Below the pieces are notes generated by a model. That model did not search any database and had not been told where the DNA came from. It saw nothing but the letters and a program-made list of their open reading frames with translations. Positions 7,981 to 16,229 of a stretch of 64,000 nt of DNA are shown in pieces. The translations under genes and the position numbers were made by a program. Within the stretch, counting starts at the first letter, position 1. Each line of letters starts with the position of its first letter. Location: the NCBI RefSeq assembly GCF_030012605.2, contig NZ_CP114055.2; one strand, written 5' to 3'. Source of the stretch: Bergeyella_A cardium (GTDB lineage: Bacteria > Bacteroidota > Bacteroidia > Flavobacteriales > Weeksellaceae).

Positions 7981-9294
7981 CTAATTGGGAATGATGTAGA
8001 GCTTCATTCTCTGCTCGTATTCTGGTTTTAGTTTAAGGAGTTTCCATATCTTTTTTTCGTCATTTGTAGAGATACGGTAGTAGATGATTTTATCCGCGGA
8101 GTATTTAAAGTATGGGTGATCTTTTAGCCAATCTTCTGGTGCATTGAGCAGCGAATATTTCTTTACCGAAGAATCATCAAGGTAGCAGGTAGAAATCAGC
8201 TTTTCAGCCAATACCTTATCTATATTATAGGTGTCTAAGATTTGTTTTTTATCGGCAAAGCCACCGAGTTTCCTTCTAAAGCCTAAGTAAGAGCTTGCCG
8301 CTCTTTTATCAAACCCGAACTCTATAAGCTGGTCAAAGCTAATCTTATTTAAATCCACTTTTGTGAAATCGGTTTCTGAAATCTGAGCTGGAGCTATGCT
8401 TTCAGTTGTATTTTTCTGTGGTTTTAGCTGGATGAAAGGCTTTAATTCTTCAAACTTCTGCTCGGAGATAACGAAACAGTTTCTAATGTCTTCCAGTGTT
8501 TTGAAAGTACCGCCGAGTTTTTTGTTTTTATAATTAATGATAACAGCGGACTGCTTTTCAGAGAAGCCCATCTTTTGCCAGTCTTCTTGGTTTAAGTCAT
8601 TTGGGTCAAAGTTTTGAAGGGCAATCTTTGGTTTCTCGCTTTTAAATTTTCTGAAGTCATCGGGAGTTTTTTCGGGTAAGATGAGGTAAGGCGAGAGCTT
8701 TTGATAGTTTTCATCACTGATGATGAAACATTCTTTAAACTTCTCTTTGCTCACAAAACTGCCTCCCAAGTAGTCCTTATATTTTAAAATTGCCATTGAT
8801 TGCTTTTCGGAGAAGCCCATTGCTTCCCAATCTTTTTGGCTGTAGTGGTCAGGGTTGAACCTCCCTTTGATACTCAGCTCTCTTGACCTTTTTTTGTAGG
8901 TATTATTGTTGTATTGCGTTTTTTCCGGCAGGAGGATGTAGTCCTTCAGTGCGTTGTATTTCTCTTCGGAGAGGGCATAGCATTTTTTGAGCTGCTCTTT
9001 GGAGCGAAACTCACCGCCCACTATTTCCTTATATTTAAGAATGGTTTGGGTTTGTTTCTCCGTAAAACCGAGCTTTATCCAATCTTCTTTATCCAATTCA
9101 TTGGGATTAAATTCGGAAAGGTTTTGGGGAATATTTTCAGTCTCAGGGTTAATGAATTTCAGTGCAGGTATCTCAGTCTTTGATGAGTTTTGAAAAGCCC
9201 AAAAACTAATTTGTAGTAATCCTATAACGGTAGCAAGGCTTATCAGCCAAACTAACTGTTTGAGCCTGATAGAAAGTGATAGTGGGACTTTCAT
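7981..9294 (-). CDS. Membrane-anchored helix-hairpin-helix repeat protein (ComEA-like)
   Basis: The 437-residue protein starts with a short basic stretch and a single TM segment (about residues 12-32). It then carries four or five copies of an ~80-residue unit: FNPNELDKEDWIKLGF, a KQTQTILKYK helix, GGEF and a KCYALSE segment. Later copies begin with FNPDHYSQKDW, FDPNDLNQEDW and VDLNKISFDQL. The GF-ek-a-IL-yk-GG-f pattern is the helix-hairpin-helix fold of ComEA and related DNA-binding proteins. A periplasmic DNA-binding role, perhaps in uptake, is inferred from the family. It begins 11 bp after the merR gene and is probably cotranscribed with it. Confidence 0.75.
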   Translation of the reverse strand: MKVPLSLSIRLKQLVWLISLATVIGLLQISFWAFQNSSKTEIPALKFINPETENIPQNLSEFNPNELDKEDWIKLGFTEKQTQTILKYKEIVGGEFRSKEQLKKCYALSEEKYNALKDYILLPEKTQYNNNTYKKRSRELSIKGRFNPDHYSQKDWEAMGFSEKQSMAILKYKDYLGGSFVSKEKFKECFIISDENYQKLSPYLILPEKTPDDFRKFKSEKPKIALQNFDPNDLNQEDWQKMGFSEKQSAVIINYKNKKLGGTFKTLEDIRNCFVISEQKFEELKPFIQLKPQKNTTESIAPAQISETDFTKVDLNKISFDQLIEFGFDKRAASSYLGFRRKLGGFADKKQILDTYNIDKVLAEKLISTCYLDDSSVKKYSLLNAPEDWLKDHPYFKYSADKIIYYRISTNDEKKIWKLLKLKPEYEQRMKLYIIPN

Positions 9295-9305
9295 TAGTCG
9301 TAGGT

Positions 9306-9650
9306 TTACTGGGGTTTATCAACTAAAGATTCTTTCAGTTTGATGAGCTCTGCCCTTACAAAATTGAGCCTATCAATCATAGAGACGGTTTCGGAGAGTT
9401 TTGCATTGGTGGTGAGGGCTATCCTCGCGCCGTCGAGTGTATATTCTTTCTCCTTTACGAGGTAGTAGATCATCTTCAGATTCTTAATGTCCTCTGGAGT
9501 GAAGTATCGGTTTCCTTTCCTATTTCTTTTGGGCTGGAGAATGGGGAACTGCTTCTCCCAATAGCGTATAAGCGATGGATTTACATCAAAGGCTCTGGCC
9601 ACCTCGCCTATGGAGTAGTAGAGTTTATCGGGTAAATTGATATTGAGCAT
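9306..9650 (-). CDS. MerR family transcriptional regulator (short form)
   Basis: The 114-residue protein is essentially one MerR winged helix: YSIGEVARAFDVNPSLIRYWEKQFP at residues ~11-36 as recognition helices, wing residues KRNRKGNRYF, and EYTLDGARIAL. The C-terminal ~40 residues form a short helix without the cysteines of metal sensors, so the ligand is unknown. Family members bind as dimers to long-spacer promoters. This short form is common in Flavobacteriia. A reverse-strand TACTTTTG at 9669-9676 is 18 bp upstream of the ATG. Confidence 0.88.
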   Translation of the reverse strand: MLNINLPDKLYYSIGEVARAFDVNPSLIRYWEKQFPILQPKRNRKGNRYFTPEDIKNLKMIYYLVKEKEYTLDGARIALTTNAKLSETVSMIDRLNFVRAELIKLKESLVDKPQ

Positions 9651-9668
9651 AGCGAAAAATTAACCCTC

Positions 9669-9676
9669 CAAAAGTA
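9669..9676 (-). promoter_or_regulatory. TAnnTTTG promoter element for merR
   Basis: The reverse-strand TACTTTTG sits about 18 bp upstream of the merR ATG. No convincing TTG partner was identified. Confidence 0.45.
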
Positions 9677-9723
9677 AGAAAAATCTTTTTTGATGTTATA
9701 ATGAGGGTATTGCTTCTCTGCTT

Positions 9724-9962
9724 TTACTTTTTCTTATGAGTTTTTTTGATGAAAAGCCTGACCAGAATAATACTGCCGATAAGAAAGATGATGATATTTT
9801 TCAGTAAGTTTATAGGTAAGTAGCTGAATTATTTATTTTTATCAATATGAAATTCGTAATAGATGGTGAAAGGAAATCCAATTTTAAAGCTATTGAAATT
9901 ATCATTAGAATATGATGAATAAAGCCAACTGAATAGTAGGCTTAAACAAAACAGTACAATAA
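9724..9962 (-). pseudogene. Decayed small membrane-protein gene
   Basis: One reverse frame reads as two halves of a small membrane protein split by a single TAA (9829-9831). The upstream half contains a hydrophobic run (VLFCLSLLFSWLY) and FKIGFPFTIYYEF. The downstream half contains LKNIIIFLIGSIILVRLF and a basic end. The upstream half has no ATG start and is itself preceded by a stop. The pattern of TM, polar segment, TM and basic tail is coherent, so I read it as a remnant rather than chance. It fills the merR-HAD gap. The family is not recognised. Confidence 0.4.
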
Positions 9963-9966
9963 AAAT

Positions 9967-10566
9967 TTACGAAAGTAGCTTCATCGCCTCTAAATCCTGT
10001 CTTAGCTGTGTGGGGGTTTTAAAGAGAATTCCTTGTAAGCCAAGTGATTTTGCTGTTTTTATATTTGCTTCATTATCATCTATGAAAAGGCTTTCGGAGG
10101 GTGATATATTAAACCGCTGAAAGAGGAGCTGAAAGATTTTTGGGTCAGGTTTGATGAGTTTTTCTCTGCCAGAAACTAAAATTCCACGAAATTCTTTGAA
10201 GAAATCAAACCGCTGGAAGGCAAAATCTATGGTCTCAGCTGACCAATTTGTAAGTCCGTAGAGGGTGTAGTGAGCCTTTAATTCGTGGAGAATCTGTACT
10301 GTGCCGTGTATTTCATCTTTTAGCATTTCTTCCCATTTGTCCCAGTATAGGGCAATTTTATCGGCATAGCTAGGGTACTGCTTTTGGAGGAGGGCTATGG
10401 CTTCTGCAAAGGGGCGGCCTCTATCTTGCTCGGCATTCCACTCATCATTACAGATATTTTTAAGGAAAAACTCCATTTCTTCCTCCGTCTGGAAGTGTTT
10501 TCTGTACATATATCGAGGGTTCCAGTCTACGAGCACTCCTCCGAAATCAAAGATAATATTCTTCAT
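9967..10566 (-). CDS. HAD family hydrolase/phosphatase (HAD-IA)
   Basis: The 199-residue protein shows all four HAD motifs: DFGGVLVDW at residues 6-14 with nucleophile Asp6 (the second acid is replaced by Gly-Gly, as in the YihX-type subgroup), LTNWS (motif II), the lysine in LIKPDPKIF (motif III), and FIDDNEAN (motif IV). Family members are cytoplasmic Mg-dependent phosphatases acting on sugar phosphates or nucleotides. The true substrate cannot be read from sequence. Length is typical. It is 81 bp downstream of glnS on the same strand. Confidence 0.9.
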   Translation of the reverse strand: MKNIIFDFGGVLVDWNPRYMYRKHFQTEEEMEFFLKNICNDEWNAEQDRGRPFAEAIALLQKQYPSYADKIALYWDKWEEMLKDEIHGTVQILHELKAHYTLYGLTNWSAETIDFAFQRFDFFKEFRGILVSGREKLIKPDPKIFQLLFQRFNISPSESLFIDDNEANIKTAKSLGLQGILFKTPTQLRQDLEAMKLLS

Positions 10567-10647
10567 AGTTTTCTATTTTATTCTGGTAAAATTAAGAAGC
10601 GCTGAGAAAAGCCTCCTCAGCACTTTTGGGTATTTTTGAGCTAATTA

Positions 10648-12324
10648 TTAATTCGCGGGTTTGTAAGAATCTTTCAGGGTAACGGTTCGGTTAAACACCA
10701 ATTTTTCTTCCGTGCTGTCCTCATCTTTGGTAAAGTAGCCTATTCGCTGGAATTGGAGCGGCTCGCCTACTTTCACTTCTTTAAGTGCTGGTTCTGCATA
10801 GGCCGTTACTACTTTTAGGGAGTCTGGATTTACAAATTCCAGGAAGTCGGTGTCTTTCTCTGCATCGGGCTGCTCGGTGGTGAAGAGCCTGTCATACACG
10901 CGAACCTCCACAGGAAGGGCATTATCAGCAGAAACCCAATGCAGCGTACCTTTTACCTTTCGGAGGCTTTCTTCTGTGCCACTTCCAGACTTGGATTTCT
11001 CGTCATAGGTAGCGTAGATGGTCGTTATATTGCCTTGCTCATCTTTCTCTACCCTTTCTGCTTTGATGATGTAGGCAGATTTAAGCCTTACCTCGCCACC
11101 GAGTTTTAATCGGAAGAATTTCTTATCGGCTTCTTCTTTAAAGTCCTCTCTTTCTATATAAATCTCTCGGGAGAAAGGTACTTGCCTTGTTCCAGCGTTC
11201 TCGTCTTCGGGGTTGTTTTCTGTTTCTACCCATTCGGTTTTTCCTTCTGGGTAGTTTTCTATGATGAGCTTAATGGGGTTCATTACGACCATCATTCTTT
11301 TTGCCACTTTGTTGAGGTCTTCCCTTACGCAGAACTCCAATAGTTGGATGTCTATCAGGTTTTCTCTTTTTGCTACACCTACCCGCTCGATAAAGTTTCG
11401 GATGGAAGCCGGTGTATAGCCCTTGCGTCTAAGTCCAGAGACGGTAGGCATTCGCGGGTCGTCCCAGCCTGTAACCACTCCTTCTGCCACCAGTCTTTGG
11501 AGCTTTCTTTTAGAAGTAATCATGTAGGTTACATTCATTCGGGCAAACTCTCGCTGTTTGTTTCTGATAGTTCCTTCCGTATAGACTTGGTCAAGATACC
11601 AGTCGTAAAGCGGTCTGTGGTTTTCAAACTCCAAAGAGCAAAGCGAGTGGGAGATTTGTTCTATATAATCGCTCTCGCCGTGTGCCCAGTCGTACATAGG
11701 ATAGATTTTCCAGCTTGTACCTGTCCTGTGGTGAGGCCTCTTCAAGATACGATACATCACAGGGTCTCTCATATTCATATTGGGAGAGGTCATATCTATT
11801 TTTGCACGGAGAGACATTGCCCCTTCTTCAAACTCTCCCTTCTTCATTCGCTCAAAAAGGTCGAGAGACTCCTCGATAGGGCGGTTTCTGTACGGAGATT
11901 CTATACCAGGTTCTGTAGGGTTTTTCCTTTGTTCGGTAATGAGTTCAGAGGGTTGTTCATCTACATAGGCTTTCCCTTCTTTTATGAGCCTTACTGCCCA
12001 GTCATAAAGCTGCTGGAAGTAATCCGAAGCGTAGAGCTCCTTATCCCACTTAAAGCCGAGCCATTCTACATCTTTCTTTATGGAATCTACAAACTCCTGC
12101 TCTTCTTTTTCTGGGTTGGTATCATCGAAGCGGAGGTTTACGGGAGCGTTGTATTTTTCACCCAAACCAAAGTTGATACAAATAGCCTTCGTATGCCCGA
12201 TATGCAGATAGCCATTAGGTTCTGGTGGGAAACGAAAACGGATTTTATCAGGGCTAAGCCCGTTTGCTACATCTTCTTCTATGATTTGCTCAATGAAATT
12301 GAGGGATTTTTTTTCTTCGTCCAT
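10648..12324 (-). CDS. glnS: Glutamine--tRNA ligase
   Basis: The 558-residue protein is a class I aminoacyl-tRNA synthetase: PPEPNGYLHIGHTKAI contains the HIGH ATP-binding motif near residues 42-45, and TSKRKL near residue 268 is the KMSKS equivalent. The segment NLRFDDTNPEKEE is characteristic of GlnRS rather than bacterial GluRS. The C-terminal half has the two beta-barrel anticodon-binding domains. It charges tRNA-Gln directly, so this organism need not rely on the GatCAB route for glutamine. Length matches E. coli GlnS. A reverse TATATTTG element at 12343-12350 lies 19 bp upstream. Confidence 0.96.
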   Translation of the reverse strand: MDEEKKSLNFIEQIIEEDVANGLSPDKIRFRFPPEPNGYLHIGHTKAICINFGLGEKYNAPVNLRFDDTNPEKEEQEFVDSIKKDVEWLGFKWDKELYASDYFQQLYDWAVRLIKEGKAYVDEQPSELITEQRKNPTEPGIESPYRNRPIEESLDLFERMKKGEFEEGAMSLRAKIDMTSPNMNMRDPVMYRILKRPHHRTGTSWKIYPMYDWAHGESDYIEQISHSLCSLEFENHRPLYDWYLDQVYTEGTIRNKQREFARMNVTYMITSKRKLQRLVAEGVVTGWDDPRMPTVSGLRRKGYTPASIRNFIERVGVAKRENLIDIQLLEFCVREDLNKVAKRMMVVMNPIKLIIENYPEGKTEWVETENNPEDENAGTRQVPFSREIYIEREDFKEEADKKFFRLKLGGEVRLKSAYIIKAERVEKDEQGNITTIYATYDEKSKSGSGTEESLRKVKGTLHWVSADNALPVEVRVYDRLFTTEQPDAEKDTDFLEFVNPDSLKVVTAYAEPALKEVKVGEPLQFQRIGYFTKDEDSTEEKLVFNRTVTLKDSYKPAN

Positions 12325-12342
12325 ATTCTAAAAATAAGAGTA

Positions 12343-12350
12343 CAAATATA
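12343..12350 (-). promoter_or_regulatory. TAnnTTTG promoter element for glnS
   Basis: The reverse-strand TATATTTG is 18 bp upstream of the glnS ATG. The TTG half was not found at the expected distance. Confidence 0.4.
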
Positions 12351-12452
12351 GTAAATTAAGGGGTATTATTCTTTATCAGGTAGATGCCTTTCACCCTTAT
12401 TTATAGCTCTGCTAAAATTCAATATTGTACCTTCAACAGGTTAGCCAGTGTT

Positions 12453-12482
12453 TTGTTGAGCATAAAATATTCTTTACTTTTG
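12453..12482 (+). promoter_or_regulatory. Promoter for the secreted repeat protein
   Basis: TTG at 12453-12455 (or 12456-12458) and TACTTTTG at 12475-12482 fit the Bacteroidetes consensus with a 19-nt (or 16-nt) spacer. The predicted transcript would start near 12490 and carry an unusually long leader of ~190 nt. Confidence 0.6.
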
Positions 12483-12584
12483 CTTCCTTAAAACTGTAAA
12501 AAAGAAGGAATACCATAAATACAATTAGTCGTTTTTCATTATTTGTATTTGGCATTAATATTATGGAGAGATAAAAGAAGAAAG

Positions 12585-12664
12585 TCTCAAAAGCTGACCT
12601 CTATTTTGAGATGAATACTAATAAAAACTAATAACAACAAGTCCCTTTTTAGAGGTCGGGGGAC
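12585..12664 (+). promoter_or_regulatory. Structured 5' leader, possible pseudoknot
   Basis: TCTCAAAA (12585-12592) pairs with TTTTGAGA (12604-12611). The loop of that hairpin contains GACCTCTA (12596-12603), which pairs perfectly with TAGAGGTC (12650-12657) just ahead of the start region. A third stem, GTCCC/GGGAC, overlaps the latter. The arrangement could form a pseudoknot or alternative folds. It matches no riboswitch class I recognise. Confidence 0.4.
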
Positions 12665-12676
12665 AAATATTTTATT

Positions 12677-13630
12677 ATGATAGTAAGAAATTTTTTTCAG
12701 AAATCAGGAGTATTAGCCTTTATTGGCTTTGGGGTAACATTAGTAGCACAACAGCAGTATGAGGGTAGAGTAGGGATAAATACTGAAACACCATCCGCTA
12801 CACTTAATGTAAAAGCAAAAGGTAATACGAGTAAAGTATTGGAGGTAAATGATAAAGATTCCAACAAACTTTTAATTGTAAAATCGGATGGAAAAGTTGG
12901 GATTGGAACGGATACTCCAAAAGAATCAATAACAGTAGAAGATGGTCATATGCTTCTAAAAAAAGGTTACTTTATGTCCGAAGACAAAACTAATGAAGGG
13001 GGAGCTTTATACCTTACCAATACGATTAAGGATGGCAATGCTATTAAGACTTGGGCACTTTATAATATGACCAATACTAAGCCAGGAGTAACCGACGAAT
13101 ATCAAAAATATTTACCAGGCTTACATTTTTGGGCTTATCAAGGAGGAGGAAAAAATCAGGGAAGTCAGATGATTATTTCTGATAATGGAAATGTAGGTAT
13201 AGGCAATAGATATGGTAAGACTGCCCCAAGCCATAAATTAACGGTAGATGGTAATGTTAAGATTACAGGCTTAGCTACAAACAGCGGAATTCGTTTTGTA
13301 GTTGTAGATAGTGATGGAGTTTTAAAAGTAAGTGGTGTAGCAGGGAAATCTTCGAATAAACAAGCTGAAAATGGCGCAGTATATAAAAGTGTAAGAACTA
13401 CAAGTGATAGCCATATTATAATAGAAGAAGGAGATTATATGATTAAGTATACAGGCTCTGCTTCGGCTACACTGGGCAAGCTGCCTTCGGCTAAAGATGA
13501 TAAAGGTAGAGAACTTTGTTTCTTCTCTAAAAACGCTACTATCTCTACGGGTGCACTTGGTAAAAGCACAATAGAAGCAGGAGAAAGCAAATGTATTATC
13601 TCGGATGGGGAAGAATGGATTACTAAATAA
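12677..13630 (+). CDS. Secreted protein with VGIGT-type repeats
   Basis: The 317-residue protein begins with a signal peptide (hydrophobic core LAFIGFGVTLVA, likely cleavage near QQQ). It then carries strands of the type VGINTETPSATLNV, VGIGTDTPKESITV and NVGIGNRYGKTAPSHKLTV. This motif occurs in many Flavobacteriia surface and tail-fibre-like proteins and predicts beta-helical or beta-prism repeats. The final ~90 residues form a separate lysine-rich beta domain. No T9SS sorting domain is visible. The role is unknown; adhesion or a surface structural role is plausible. It stands alone with its own promoter, a long leader and a terminator at 13647. Confidence 0.75.
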   Translation: MIVRNFFQKSGVLAFIGFGVTLVAQQQYEGRVGINTETPSATLNVKAKGNTSKVLEVNDKDSNKLLIVKSDGKVGIGTDTPKESITVEDGHMLLKKGYFMSEDKTNEGGALYLTNTIKDGNAIKTWALYNMTNTKPGVTDEYQKYLPGLHFWAYQGGGKNQGSQMIISDNGNVGIGNRYGKTAPSHKLTVDGNVKITGLATNSGIRFVVVDSDGVLKVSGVAGKSSNKQAENGAVYKSVRTTSDSHIIIEEGDYMIKYTGSASATLGKLPSAKDDKGRELCFFSKNATISTGALGKSTIEAGESKCIISDGEEWITK

Positions 13631-13646
13631 ATTTTGCTTTGTATAT

Positions 13647-13681
13647 AAAAAGAGCTGCTGACAAAGTCGGTAGCTCTTTTT
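13647..13681 (+). terminator. Intrinsic terminator of the secreted repeat protein
   Basis: AAAAAGAGCT and AGCTCTTTTT form a 10-bp stem, with a further GAC/GTC pair in the loop. It begins 16 bp after the stop codon. Confidence 0.85.
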
Positions 13682-13778
13682 CTGTTTGATAAAATTTTAT
13701 TCTTCTCAAGATAGAGTATTCATAATTTTTTAGTACTAAGCCGAGAATTTGAAGTTTATACTCATTACTAAAAGCCAA

Positions 13779-13862
13779 CAGTCAGTTTCTGAAAAAACTC
13801 AGTCAGTTTTTAAAAAAAGGCAGTCAGTTTTTTGAAAAACTCAGTCAGTTTTTTTACCTCCT
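13779..13862. repeat. 21-bp tandem repeat, four units
   Basis: CAGTCAGTTT recurs at 13779, 13800, 13821 and 13842, exactly 21 bp apart. Each is followed by an A/T-rich half such as TTGAAAAACT. A phasing of two helical turns is notable. No reading frame explains it. Confidence 0.85.
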
Positions 13863-13966
13863 CTGTGAGTTTTGGAAATCAATAACTTACAAAGGTAAAA
13901 TTTTATACTTTTTGAGGCTTGTTTTTGAGGATATCATCCTCTTTTTTTACCATCCACTGCCTACTG

Positions 13967-14056
13967 CACCGTAGCCAGTGGGGCAGCCACAGCATGACAG
14001 ACACACCGTAGCCGGTGAGGCTTAGCCAAAAGCTAGTAGCCAATTAGCCAATAGCA
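13967..14056. repeat. Two inverted palindromic repeat copies plus TAGCC-rich element
   Basis: CACCGTAGCCAGTG (13967-13980) and CACCGTAGCCGGTG (14004-14017) are reverse-orientation copies of the CACCGGCTACGGTG family. The following TTAGCCAAAAGCTAGTAGCC segment is the reverse of the GGCTTTTGGCTATTAGC family. The region lies just after the menC stop. Confidence 0.7.
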
Positions 14057-14062
14057 CAAAGC

Positions 14063-15067
14063 TTAGCGTTTAAACCTAAGTTTATCCCCTTTTAAAATCA
14101 ATGGTGTTGGGAAGTTATTGGTAAAAAGTGAGCCCGTGCCAAGCCCTTGTGGGATTTTTGGGTACTTGGAGTAGGTGTATTGAGCTATGGCATTGAGTCC
14201 GATATTGCTTTCAAGGGCGGAGGTAATCCACCAGCCGATATTCCTTTCTTCTGCGAGGGAGATCCATTCGTCCGTTCCTGAAAATCCACCTACGAGTGAG
14301 GGTTTTAGAATGATGTATTGAGGGGATATAGTATCGAGAAGCTGAATTTTTTTGTCGAGGTCTATTATCCCAATAAGCTCTTCATCGAGGGCAATGGAAG
14401 TGGGAGTTTGCTGGCATAGCTGGCGCATTTGTTCCCAGTTTCCTGCTTTTATGGGCTGTTCTATGGAGTGTATTCCTAAGCTGTGTAGGGCATTTAGAAC
14501 TTCGGTAGCTTGCTGTGGGGTGAAGGCACCATTGGCATCTACACGGAGCTCCAGAACTTCTTTAGGATAGGCTTTTCTTAGCTCAGAGAGTACAGCTTTT
14601 TCCTGCTCCCAATCAACGCCTATTTTGAGTTTTATGCAGTCAAAGTTCTGGCTGAGCTTTTCCTGTATCTGCTCTTTCATAAAATCTACACTGCCCATCC
14701 AGATAAGCCCATTAATCTTTATGGAATCAACCCCTTTGGTAAAGTCGTTTTCAAAATAGCGGTCGGCACCGAGCGATAGGTTATTCATCGCTTGTTCATA
14801 GCCAAACCAGAGAGATGGGTAGTGGAGGAGCTCGTGTTTCAGGCTTTCTCTATCTTGGTTGATGTTCTGGCAGAGCCAATTCAGTTTTTCCTCATAGTCA
14901 GGAGTATCATCATAGCTTAACCCTCGGAACAGGGCACATTCGCCTATGCCTTTTTTATCGCCATCGGATATTTCTAAGATATAGGTTTCTTTTTGTGTGA
15001 GGATACCTCTTGAGGTGCCTGCTGGGCGTTTGAAATTGAGGATATATTTAGAGAAACGGGCTTTCAT
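14063..15067 (-). CDS. menC: o-Succinylbenzoate synthase (enolase superfamily)
   Basis: The 334-residue protein has the enolase-superfamily active site of the MenC/MLE group: catalytic lysines in CIKLKIG near residues 144-150, metal ligands in LRVDANGAF (near 174), SIEQP (near 200) and IALDEEL (near 225), and the second lysine in ILKPSLVGGF. The N-terminal capping domain has GECALFRGLS. MenC dehydrates SHCHC to o-succinylbenzoate in menaquinone synthesis, the quinone used by Bacteroidetes. Some relatives are dipeptide epimerases or N-succinylamino-acid racemases; MenC is the best call, but no other men genes are adjacent. Confidence 0.82.
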   Translation of the reverse strand: MKARFSKYILNFKRPAGTSRGILTQKETYILEISDGDKKGIGECALFRGLSYDDTPDYEEKLNWLCQNINQDRESLKHELLHYPSLWFGYEQAMNNLSLGADRYFENDFTKGVDSIKINGLIWMGSVDFMKEQIQEKLSQNFDCIKLKIGVDWEQEKAVLSELRKAYPKEVLELRVDANGAFTPQQATEVLNALHSLGIHSIEQPIKAGNWEQMRQLCQQTPTSIALDEELIGIIDLDKKIQLLDTISPQYIILKPSLVGGFSGTDEWISLAEERNIGWWITSALESNIGLNAIAQYTYSKYPKIPQGLGTGSLFTNNFPTPLILKGDKLRFKR

Positions 15068-15156
15068 CGTTTGAAATTTTAGTTAAAAAAGCATTGCAAG
15101 AGCATTCATTTTGAAGTCTTGCAATACCCAGGGTTGATTAAAATAATATTGGTTTT

Positions 15157-16173
15157 TTAATGCTTCTCAGCATTTTCCATAAATTCTTCGGCTTTTCTTA
15201 CCATATCTATGCTTCCGCAGAAGAAAGGTACTCGTTGGTGAAGCTCGGTAGGTTCTAGTTCGAGGATTCTCGTTTTTCCGTCTGACGCTTTTCCACCAGC
15301 TTGCTCAGCGATGAAAGCCATTGGATTGCATTCATAGAGGAGGCGAAGTTTCCCTTTTGGAGATTGTGAGGTAGAAGGGTAGATATAAATACCACCTTTA
15401 ATCATATTTCTATGAAAATCTGAAACCAATGAGCCAATGTATCGTGAGGTATAAGGTCTGTCCTCCTCTTCCATCTGGCAGTATTTGATATAGTCTTTTA
15501 CTCCTTGTGGGAATTTGATATAGTTGCCCTCGTTAATAGAATAGATTTTTCCTTTTTTGGGGAATTGCATATTGGGGTGGGAGAGGTAGTAGGTACCAAG
15601 GCTTGGGTCTAGTGTAAAGCCATTAACGCCATTGCCTGTGGTATAGACAATCATTGTAGAAGAACCATAGACGATATAACCCGCCGCTACCTGTTCTGTA
15701 CCCTTTTGCAGGAAGTCCTTCATCTCTACGGGAGAGCCGGGCTCGGTTACCCGTCTGTAAATAGAGAAGATAGTCCCTACGGATACATTTACATCTATGT
15801 TAGAAGAGCCGTCAAGCGGGTCAATCAGGACTACATATTTGGAGAGATGTCCGTTTTCGCCCGCTTTTATCTCTATAATATCGTCGTTTTCTTCGGAGGC
15901 AATCCCACAAACAACCTCTCTTTGGGAGAGTGCTGCGATGAAGATTTCATTGGCAAGCACATCGAGTTTTTGCTGTTCCTCGCCTTGTACATTGGTATTA
16001 CCAGCGCGCCCGATAATATCTGCTATCCCGGCTTTATTTACCTCTCTATTTACGATTTTAGAGGCAAGTCTAATTGCACTCAGGAGTCTTGAAAGCTCCC
16101 CTGTAGAATACTGGAAGTCATCTTGTTTTTCAATGATAAACTCTCCTAAAGTCTGTAATCCTTGTTCTGACAT
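15157..16173 (-). CDS. fbp: Fructose-1,6-bisphosphatase class 1
   Basis: The 338-residue protein has the class I FBPase metal site DPLDGSSNIDVNVSVGTIF near residue 118. It also has the C-terminal GGKASDGKTRILEL segment with substrate-binding and metal residues. It hydrolyses fructose-1,6-bisphosphate to fructose-6-phosphate, the committed step of gluconeogenesis, in the cytoplasm. Length is typical. It is 89 bp from menC and 56 bp from the nitroreductase gene, all on the minus strand, but nothing indicates a shared function. Confidence 0.96.
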   Translation of the reverse strand: MSEQGLQTLGEFIIEKQDDFQYSTGELSRLLSAIRLASKIVNREVNKAGIADIIGRAGNTNVQGEEQQKLDVLANEIFIAALSQREVVCGIASEENDDIIEIKAGENGHLSKYVVLIDPLDGSSNIDVNVSVGTIFSIYRRVTEPGSPVEMKDFLQKGTEQVAAGYIVYGSSTMIVYTTGNGVNGFTLDPSLGTYYLSHPNMQFPKKGKIYSINEGNYIKFPQGVKDYIKYCQMEEEDRPYTSRYIGSLVSDFHRNMIKGGIYIYPSTSQSPKGKLRLLYECNPMAFIAEQAGGKASDGKTRILELEPTELHQRVPFFCGSIDMVRKAEEFMENAEKH

Positions 16174-16229
16174 AAGTAAAAATTTATTGGTTTAATATGA
16201 GTTAAATAATTATAATTTTTAATGATTTT

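Larger units (their letters stand above)
12351..12676. other. Intergenic region glnS to secreted protein
   Basis: Apart from two promoters and the structured leader, no gene is evident. Only very short frames such as M-E-R occur. Confidence 0.7.

Noticed and set aside
11344..12351. 335-codon open frame opposite glnS
   Set aside because: It is a shadow of glnS codon usage on the other strand, with no recognisable motifs or promoter.
12585..12664. PreQ1-type riboswitch ahead of the secreted protein
   Set aside because: A/U-rich segments look slightly similar, but the conserved aptamer core is absent and the gene is unrelated to queuosine.
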